Under the pieces are notes generated by a model. That model was not told the DNA's origin. It worked only from the letters and a program-made list of their open reading frames with translations, and did not search any database. Source: Lachnospiraceae bacterium (GTDB lineage: Bacteria; Bacillota; Clostridia; Lachnospirales; Lachnospiraceae). From it: 64,000 nucleotides of DNA. Positions 56,465 to 64,000 of the stretch are shown one piece after another (the first letter of the stretch is position 1; each line of letters begins with the position of its first letter). Both the position numbers and the translations under genes were made by a program. The stretch is from the NCBI GenBank assembly GCA_015057375.1, contig SVEM01000002.1, positions 85,959-149,958 on the forward strand, written 5' to 3'.

Positions 56465-57539
56465 TAAATTAAAAATAAATAATTACCGTAATTATGAAGA
56501 CGCAGAAATATCGTTTCACAAAAATGTGAATGTATTATATGGAGATAATGCACAAGGAAAAACAAATATATTAGAAAGTATATATATGTGTGCATTGTCA
56601 AAATCACATTTAGGAAGTAAAGACAAAGATATTATAAAATTTGAAAAAGAAGAATCACATATAAAAATGTATGTCGAAAAAGAAGGCCTTGAGCATTATA
56701 TAGACATTCATTTAAAGAAAAACAAACCTAAAGGAATAGCAGTTAACGGAATACCTATAAAAAGATCATCTGAACTTATGGGAATTATAAATGTTATATT
56801 ATTTTCTCCTGAGGATCTTAATCTTATAAAAAATGGACCTTCTGAAAGAAGAAAGTTCATAGATATGGAACTGTGCCAACTGAGTAGAATATATTTGGAA
56901 AACATAAGCAGATATAATAAAGTTCTTAATCAGAGAAATCATTTATTAAAACAAATAAGTTATAATAATTCCCTGAAAGATACTTTATCAGTATGGGATG
57001 AGCAACTTATAAAATACGGAAAAGAAATAATAAAAGCAAGACAAGAATTTATATTGCAGATAAATGAGATTGCACAAGATATACATAAAAGATTAACAGG
57101 AAAAAAGGAAAATCTTCAAATACAATATGAACCTAATATTAATATAGAGGATTTTGAAAAGGCAATAATTAATGATTATGAAAAAGATATATATAATCAG
57201 ATGACCCATCATGGTCCTCATAGAGATGATATAAAATTTATTTCAAATGAAATTGATTTGAGAACATTCGGTTCACAGGGACAAAAAAGGACAGCTGCGT
57301 TATCGCTCAAGTTATCTGAAATAGAGATTGTTAAAAATAAAACAGGCGAAGTTCCTATTCTCTTATTAGATGACGTCTTATCAGAACTCGACAGAAACAG
57401 ACAGAATCATTTATTAAAAGGAATTGAAGGAATACAAACTATAATAACATGTACAGGATTAGAAGAATTTATTAATCATTCAATTGATGTTGATAAAGTA
57501 TATAGGATTGAAAACGGAAAAGTTTTCAATAAGAAATGA
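56454..57539 (+). CDS. recF: DNA repair protein RecF
   Basis: 361 residues. SMC-like ATPase: Walker A GDNAQGKTNILE, the FSPEDLNLIKNGPSERRKFID block, and signature and Walker B in FGSQGQKRTAALSLKL and ILLLDDVLSELD. It loads RecA at gaps through RecOR. Overlaps yaaA by 11 bases and is 11 bases from gyrB. Confidence 0.95.
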   Translation: MHINKLKINNYRNYEDAEISFHKNVNVLYGDNAQGKTNILESIYMCALSKSHLGSKDKDIIKFEKEESHIKMYVEKEGLEHYIDIHLKKNKPKGIAVNGIPIKRSSELMGIINVILFSPEDLNLIKNGPSERRKFIDMELCQLSRIYLENISRYNKVLNQRNHLLKQISYNNSLKDTLSVWDEQLIKYGKEIIKARQEFILQINEIAQDIHKRLTGKKENLQIQYEPNINIEDFEKAIINDYEKDIYNQMTHHGPHRDDIKFISNEIDLRTFGSQGQKRTAALSLKLSEIEIVKNKTGEVPILLLDDVLSELDRNRQNHLLKGIEGIQTIITCTGLEEFINHSIDVDKVYRIENGKVFNKK

Positions 57540-57547
57540 GGAGCTAA

Positions 57548-59485
<1,938 letters not shown>

Positions 59486-59504
59486 TCAGGAGGGTTAATA
59501 TATA

Positions 59505-62000
59505 ATGGAAGAAAATATATTTGATAAAGTAAATGACGTCGATATAAGAAAAACGATGGAACAGTCTTATATAGAATATGCCATGTCTGTTATTGCGTCC
59601 AGAGCATTGCCGGATGTAAGAGACGGACTTAAGCCTGTTCAAAGAAGAATAATGTATTCGATGATCGAGCTCAACAACGGACCTGATAAACCTCACCGTA
59701 AATGTGCCCGTATCGTCGGTGATACAATGGGTAAATATCATCCACACGGAGACAGTTCTATATATGGAGCTTTAGTTAATCTTGCCCAAGAATGGTCAAC
59801 AAGATATCCTTTAGTCGACGGTCATGGAAACTTTGGTTCAGTTGACGGCGACTCTGCGGCAGCCATGCGATATACAGAAGCTAGACTTAGTAAGATTAGT
59901 ATGGAAATGCTTGCAGATATCAACAAAAATACAGTTGATTTTGCGCCTAACTTTGACGAAACAGAAAAAGAACCTACAATTCTTCCATCCAGAATACCAA
60001 ATCTTCTTGTAAACGGTACATCAGGTATTGCCGTTGGTATGGCAACAAACATACCTCCGCACAACTTAAGAGAGGTTATAGATGCTGTACTTCACATTAT
60101 TGAAAATGAAAAAATAGGTGAAGAAACAACAATAGACGAAATTATTGATATTATAAAAGGACCTGACTTCCCTACGGGAGCAACAATACTCGGAACCAGG
60201 GGAATAGATGAGGCATATCGTACAGGACGCGGAAAAATAAGAGTACGTGCTGTCACAGATATTGAAACTATGTCAAACGGAAAGAACAGAATCATTGTAA
60301 CTGAGCTTCCATACATGGTTAATAAAGCAAGACTTATTGAAAAAATTGCAGAGCTTCACAAGGATAAGAGAGTAGACGGAATAACAGACCTTCGAGATGA
60401 ATCAAACAGAGAAGGTATGAGAATTGTTATTGAGCTTAGAAAAGATGCAAATGCAAATGTTGTGCTTAACCAGCTTTATAAGCATAGCCAGCTTCAGGAT
60501 ACATTTGGAGTAATAATGCTCGCCCTTGTAAACAACGAACCAAAGATAATGACAATTCTTGAGATGCTTAACCATTATCTTAAGCATCAGGAGGAAGTTG
60601 TTACAAGAAGAACACAGTACGACCTTAATAAAGCAGAAGAGCGTGCACATATATTGGAAGGATTACTTATAGCTCTTGACAATATTGATGAAGTCATTTC
60701 AATAATCCGTGGTTCAAAAACAGCTGCAGAAGCTAAAGCAAATCTCATCGACAGATTCGGTCTTTCAGACGTTCAGGCTCAGAGTATCATTGATATGCGA
60801 CTCAGAAAGCTTACAGGTCTTGAAAGAGAAGCAACAGAAAATGAATACAAAGAACTTATGGTTAAAATTGACGAATATAAAGCTATACTTGGCGACAGAA
60901 CAAAACTTCTTACAGTTATCTCAGAAGAAATAACCATAATAAAGAATAAATACGGTGATGACAGAAGAACAAGCATCGGTTTTGATGAATTTGATATTTC
61001 AATGGAAGATATGATTCCACGTGAAAACACAGTCGTTGCCATGACAAAACTGGGATATATTAAAAGAATGACTGTTGATAATTTCAGAAATCAGCATCGT
61101 GGTGGCAAAGGTATTAAGGGAATGCAGACTCTTGAGGATGATTATATTGAGAGACTGTTTATGTCAACAACACATCATTTCCTTATGTTCTTTACTAATA
61201 AAGGACGTATATACAAGCTTAAGGCTTATGAGATACCTGAAGCAAGCCGTACTGCACGAGGTACTGCTATAGTAAATCTTCTTCAGCTTATGCCGGAAGA
61301 GCGAATTACTGCAGTTATACCGATTGATGAAATTGAAAATGAAAACTATCTTTTCATGGCAACAAAGAAGGGTATAGTAAAGAAAACAAAAATCGGTGAA
61401 TTTGCAAATATCAGAAAGACAGGAATTCAGGCTATTAATCTTCATGACGATGATGATCTTATTGAGGTTAAAGTTACTGATGGTGAGCAGGAAGTACTTC
61501 TTGTAACAAAGAACGGTCTTTGCATAAGATTTGACGAAAATGACGTAAGATTTACCGGAAGATCATCAATGGGTGTTATAGGTATAAATCTTTCATATGA
61601 CGATGAAGTTGTAGGAATGCAGCTTGACACACAGGGAAGTGAAATGCTTATCGTATCTGAAAAAGGATACGGAAAGAGAACCAGAATAAGTGAGTTTAAT
61701 ATCCAGAGACGTGGAGGCAAAGGTGTTAAGTGTTATAAGATAACCGAAAAATGCGGAAATGTTGTTGGTGCCAAAATTGTTGATGGTAGCAGAGAAATGC
61801 TTCTTATAACAAACGAAGGTATCGTTATCCGAATTGGTGTTGCAGACATTTCAATACTTGGACGTAACACATCGGGTGTAAAACTTATGAATATTGATTC
61901 AGATACAAATATTGTCGTGGCAGGAATCGCAAAAGTCCGTGATGAGGAAGAGAGCGATAATGTAAACGACGAAACAGATACTGAAAGTGAGCCGTCATGA
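59505..62000 (+). CDS. gyrA: DNA gyrase subunit A
   Basis: 831 residues. Breakage-reunion domain with catalytic Tyr in [13 protein letters not shown] and the quinolone-determining stretch [18 protein letters not shown], in which the two usual resistance positions are Ser and Tyr. Six-bladed C-terminal wrapping domain with a GyrA box QHRGGKG. A short acidic tail ends the protein. The stop overlaps the fumarate hydratase start by 4 bases. Confidence 0.97.
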   Translation: MEENIFDKVNDVDIRKTMEQSYIEYAMSVIASRALPDVRDGLKPVQRRIMYSMIELNNGPDKPHRKCARIVGDTMGKYHPHGDSSIYGALVNLAQEWSTRYPLVDGHGNFGSVDGDSAAAMRYTEARLSKISMEMLADINKNTVDFAPNFDETEKEPTILPSRIPNLLVNGTSGIAVGMATNIPPHNLREVIDAVLHIIENEKIGEETTIDEIIDIIKGPDFPTGATILGTRGIDEAYRTGRGKIRVRAVTDIETMSNGKNRIIVTELPYMVNKARLIEKIAELHKDKRVDGITDLRDESNREGMRIVIELRKDANANVVLNQLYKHSQLQDTFGVIMLALVNNEPKIMTILEMLNHYLKHQEEVVTRRTQYDLNKAEERAHILEGLLIALDNIDEVISIIRGSKTAAEAKANLIDRFGLSDVQAQSIIDMRLRKLTGLEREATENEYKELMVKIDEYKAILGDRTKLLTVISEEITIIKNKYGDDRRTSIGFDEFDISMEDMIPRENTVVAMTKLGYIKRMTVDNFRNQHRGGKGIKGMQTLEDDYIERLFMSTTHHFLMFFTNKGRIYKLKAYEIPEASRTARGTAIVNLLQLMPEERITAVIPIDEIENENYLFMATKKGIVKKTKIGEFANIRKTGIQAINLHDDDDLIEVKVTDGEQEVLLVTKNGLCIRFDENDVRFTGRSSMGVIGINLSYDDEVVGMQLDTQGSEMLIVSEKGYGKRTRISEFNIQRRGGKGVKCYKITEKCGNVVGAKIVDGSREMLLITNEGIVIRIGVADISILGRNTSGVKLMNIDSDTNIVVAGIAKVRDEEESDNVNDETDTESEPS

Positions 62001-62839
62001 GAGTAATACACACTGATATTATTATTAATGAAATAAAGGACATGTGTATTAAAGCAAACCATGAACTTTCTGCTGATATATCAGAAAGAATAGTTGCCGC
62101 TGAAAAGAATGAAAATGAAGGTATAGGCAAACAGATACTCGGACAGCTTGTAACAAACATGGACATCGCAAAGAATGAAATGATACCTATTTGCCAGGAT
62201 ACGGGAATGACAACTGTATTCATGAAAATAGGACAAGATGTTCATATAGAGGGAATGCCATTAACTGAAGCGATAAATGAAGGTATAAGACGAGGATACG
62301 AAGAAGGATACCTCAGAAAATCAGTAGTGACAGATCCTATCGAAAGGGTAAACACCAAAGACAATACACCGGGCATTATCCATTATGATATAGTTAGTGG
62401 AGAAGAAGTTGTTATCACTGTTGCGCCAAAAGGTTTTGGATCTGAGAATATGAGCAGGGTATATATGCTTAAACCGGCTGATGGAATAGACGGAATAAAA
62501 AAGGCCGTTATAGAAACAGTAAAGCTTGCAGGACCAAATGCATGTCCGCCAATGGTAGTAGGTATCGGAATAGGAGGAAACTTTGAAAAATGTGCAGAGC
62601 TTGCTAAAAAAGCACTCACAAGAAATGCAGATGTTATTCCGGAAAAAGAATATGTTGCTACGCTTGAAAAAGAGCTCCTTGAAGAAATAAACTCTTTGGA
62701 TATAGGTCCGGGAGGTCTTGGCGGAAAAACAACCGCGCTTGCAGTTAATATTGAAACATATCCCACACATATAGCTGGACTTCCTGTTGGAATTAATATA
62801 TGTTGTCATGTTAACAGACATATAACAAGAACCATATAA
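61997..62839 (+). CDS. Class I (Fe-S) fumarate hydratase, alpha subunit
   Basis: 280 residues. N-terminal half of the two-subunit iron-sulfur hydro-lyase family: [35 protein letters not shown] and [20 protein letters not shown] hold the cluster cysteines (C in ICQDTG, NACPP and the later [10 protein letters not shown]). It converts fumarate to malate; a tartrate dehydratase role is possible for some members. Starts inside the gyrA stop (ATGA), so it is translationally coupled to gyrA. Confidence 0.9.
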   Translation: MRVIHTDIIINEIKDMCIKANHELSADISERIVAAEKNENEGIGKQILGQLVTNMDIAKNEMIPICQDTGMTTVFMKIGQDVHIEGMPLTEAINEGIRRGYEEGYLRKSVVTDPIERVNTKDNTPGIIHYDIVSGEEVVITVAPKGFGSENMSRVYMLKPADGIDGIKKAVIETVKLAGPNACPPMVVGIGIGGNFEKCAELAKKALTRNADVIPEKEYVATLEKELLEEINSLDIGPGGLGGKTTALAVNIETYPTHIAGLPVGINICCHVNRHITRTI

Positions 62840-62852
62840 TAGAGGCGAAAAA

Positions 62853-63380
62853 ATGGACAGGTATATTAATACACCTATTACAAAAGAAACCGTCAGAGAA
62901 ATAAAGGCGGGCGATTATGTATATATAACAGGAATCGTGTATACTGCAAGAGATGCGGCACACGACAGAATGTATAATGCCATAAATAATAACGAGAAGC
63001 TTCCTATTAATATAGAAGATCAAATTATATATTATTTAGGACCTACGCCAGCGAGAGAAGGACAGGTTATAGGCTCCGCAGGACCAACAACCAGTTCACG
63101 TATGGATAAATACACACCGACACTTCTGGATCTTGGAATGAATGCAATGATAGGGAAAGGAAAAAGAAGTCCTGAAGTTATAGAATCCATGAAAAAAAAC
63201 GGGGCGGTATACTTTGCTGCGGTAGGTGGCGCCGGAGCACTCCTATCAAAATGTATAAAAAAAGCAGAAATAATAGCATATGATGATCTTGGAACAGAAG
63301 CTATAAGAAAGTTATATGTAGAAAATCTTCCGGTTGTTGCTGTTATTGATTGTTACGGAAATAATATATATGAAAGATGA
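62853..63380 (+). CDS. Class I fumarate hydratase, beta subunit
   Basis: 175 residues. Beta-domain signature GPTPAREGQVIGSAGPTTSS then RMDKYTPTLLDLG, GKGKRSPEVIES and FAAVGGAGALLSKCIKKAEI; the glycine and Lys-Arg-Ser segment binds the carboxylates. Pairs with the alpha subunit encoded 13 bases upstream. It is the last protein gene before tRNA-Ser. Confidence 0.9.
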   Translation: MDRYINTPITKETVREIKAGDYVYITGIVYTARDAAHDRMYNAINNNEKLPINIEDQIIYYLGPTPAREGQVIGSAGPTTSSRMDKYTPTLLDLGMNAMIGKGKRSPEVIESMKKNGAVYFAAVGGAGALLSKCIKKAEIIAYDDLGTEAIRKLYVENLPVVAVIDCYGNNIYER

Positions 63381-63382
63381 TA

Positions 63383-63411
63383 TTGACAAACGAGATTTGA
63401 TTTGTTAAACT
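63383..63411 (+). promoter_or_regulatory. Predicted promoter of tRNA-Ser
   Basis: TTGACA, 17 bases, TAAACT, the same hexamers and spacing as the rrn promoter 305 bases downstream. Confidence 0.8.
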
Positions 63412-63451
63412 AACTAACTGTAAAGTTTATAGCATATGTATATTCAGTTAT

Positions 63452-63539
63452 GGAGAAGTACTCAAGTGGCTGAAGAGGTGCCCCTGCTAAGGGTATAGGT
63501 CGTTTGCGCGGCGCGAGGGTTCAAATCCCTCCTTCTCCG
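63452..63539 (+). tRNA. tRNA-Ser(GCT)
   Basis: Acceptor GGAGAAG/CTTCTCC with discriminator G, anticodon loop CTGCTAA with anticodon GCT, a long variable arm (about GGTCGTTTGCGCGGCGCG) and T loop TTCAAAT. CCA not encoded. 88 nt. Confidence 0.95.
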
Positions 63540-63543
63540 TTTA

Positions 63544-63585
63544 TTAAGACAGGTATCTGATTAGAAGATTCTGTCTTAATTTTTC
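63544..63585 (+). terminator. Terminator after tRNA-Ser
   Basis: TTAAGACAG/CTGTCTTAA 9-bp stem and TTTTTC, separating tRNA-Ser from the rRNA operon. Confidence 0.85.
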
Positions 63586-63687
63586 TCTTAACAGCATATT
63601 TTTCTGTTGACGCCTATGACGAAAAGTCCTTTATATTAGAAGAAAATATAGCAAATAATATTTTCTCAAAAAAAATAAAAAAAAGTG

Positions 63688-63716
63688 TTGACAAATGAAA
63701 TTATGTTTGATAAACT
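63688..63716 (+). promoter_or_regulatory. rRNA operon promoter
   Basis: TTGACA, 17 bases, TAAACT, preceded by an A-rich tract (AAAAAAATAAAAAAAAG) like an UP element. Only one promoter is seen in this leader. Confidence 0.85.
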
Positions 63717-63941
63717 AAATCTCGCTGACGCACTAAAAGCGGGAAGCAAAAGTGCGGAAAGCGAAGCAGAACCTTGAAAATCGGATAATTAGACAACCTT
63801 GAAAATTCGAGACAATTTTCAGAGGAAGCAAACCAAAAGGTTTGAATTAAACAACCTCGTAACCTTTAAAAGTAAAAACGAGAACGAAAGCCAGAGCAGA
63901 CATAGATCTGTAAAAGTTATTCGGACTCAGGATTAAATAAC
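63717..63941 (+). other. Pre-16S leader with several small stem-loops
   Basis: No gene. Visible elements: a split stem TCGCT...GCACT with AGTGC...AGCGA (63722-63764); two copies of ACCTTGAAAA (63771 and 63796); a hairpin GAAAATT/AATTTTC (63801-63820); and CAAACC/GGTTTG (63829-63844). No obvious boxA was seen. Confidence 0.6.

Positions 63942-64000
<59 letters not shown>

Noticed and set aside
61012..61030. parS-like CCACGTGAAAA in gyrA
   Set aside because: Only the CACGTGAAA core matches; the flanks differ at about four of sixteen positions and it lies inside a conserved gene.

Overview
The window is about 64 kb of low-GC chromosome spanning the replication origin of a spore-forming Firmicute, most likely a member of the Lachnospiraceae (Clostridia). 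I infer this from the 16S start at the right edge, the large SRP RNA with an Alu domain, the short eukaryote-like ProRS, the Soj/Spo0J, Jag/SpoIIIJ and GerA/SpoVAF-type genes, and families such as DUF4250, DUF4446 and TSCPD (TIGR03905). Two secreted GH43/CBM6 enzymes suggest a plant-polysaccharide-degrading gut or rumen organism. Species cannot be fixed from the sequence alone.

Layout. The origin lies in the dnaA-dnaN gap (about 54.88-55.13 kb), with DnaA boxes, a GC cluster, DnaA-trios and an AT-rich stretch. Left of it almost every gene is on the minus strand and right of it every gene is on the plus strand, so both arms are read mostly with replication. The origin-proximal left arm is the classic cluster rpmH-rnpA-yidD-yidC-jag-mnmE-mnmG-rsmG-(two parS)-parA-parB-DUF4446. 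Next come tRNA-Lys, trmB, dacF with an ECF S component, a PAP2/XRE pair, metK directly joined to tRNA-Arg, an orphan response regulator, an AI-2E-type permease, cca, an ECF sigma/anti-sigma pair, tadA, SRP RNA, a TPR-like protein, murA, proS, a GerA/SpoVAF protein, two tandem GH43 genes, pth, mfd, a PpiC-type lipoprotein and degV.

The far-left 16 kb is more accessory. It holds a broken acyltransferase running into a PAP2 phosphatase, a zinc-ribbon membrane protein with a tandem-repeat acidic tail, an ABC-2 exporter operon, two CobW-type GTPases on the opposite strand (one with three 22-residue Cys/His repeats, one fused to a YcgQ-like domain), a Nudix hydrolase, nfo, and a ricT-holB-guanylate kinase-like-decarboxylase operon. 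The right arm is dnaN-yaaA-recF-gyrB-gyrA-fumarate hydratase alpha/beta, then tRNA-Ser and the promoter, leader and first bases of a 16S rRNA gene.

How the parts fit: most genes serve replication start and segregation (dnaA, dnaN, recF, gyrAB, parABS, holB), tRNA supply and modification (rnpA, mnmE/G, cca, tadA, trmB, pth, proS), membrane protein insertion (SRP RNA, yidC, yidD) and wall synthesis (murA, dacF). I found no phage, CRISPR array or insertion sequence. The most interesting unexplained items are the CobW pair, the repeat-tailed zinc-ribbon protein, a 43-codon cysteine-rich ORF, the metK-tRNA junction, the hairpin-bridged trmB ribosome site and details of the origin and parS sites.
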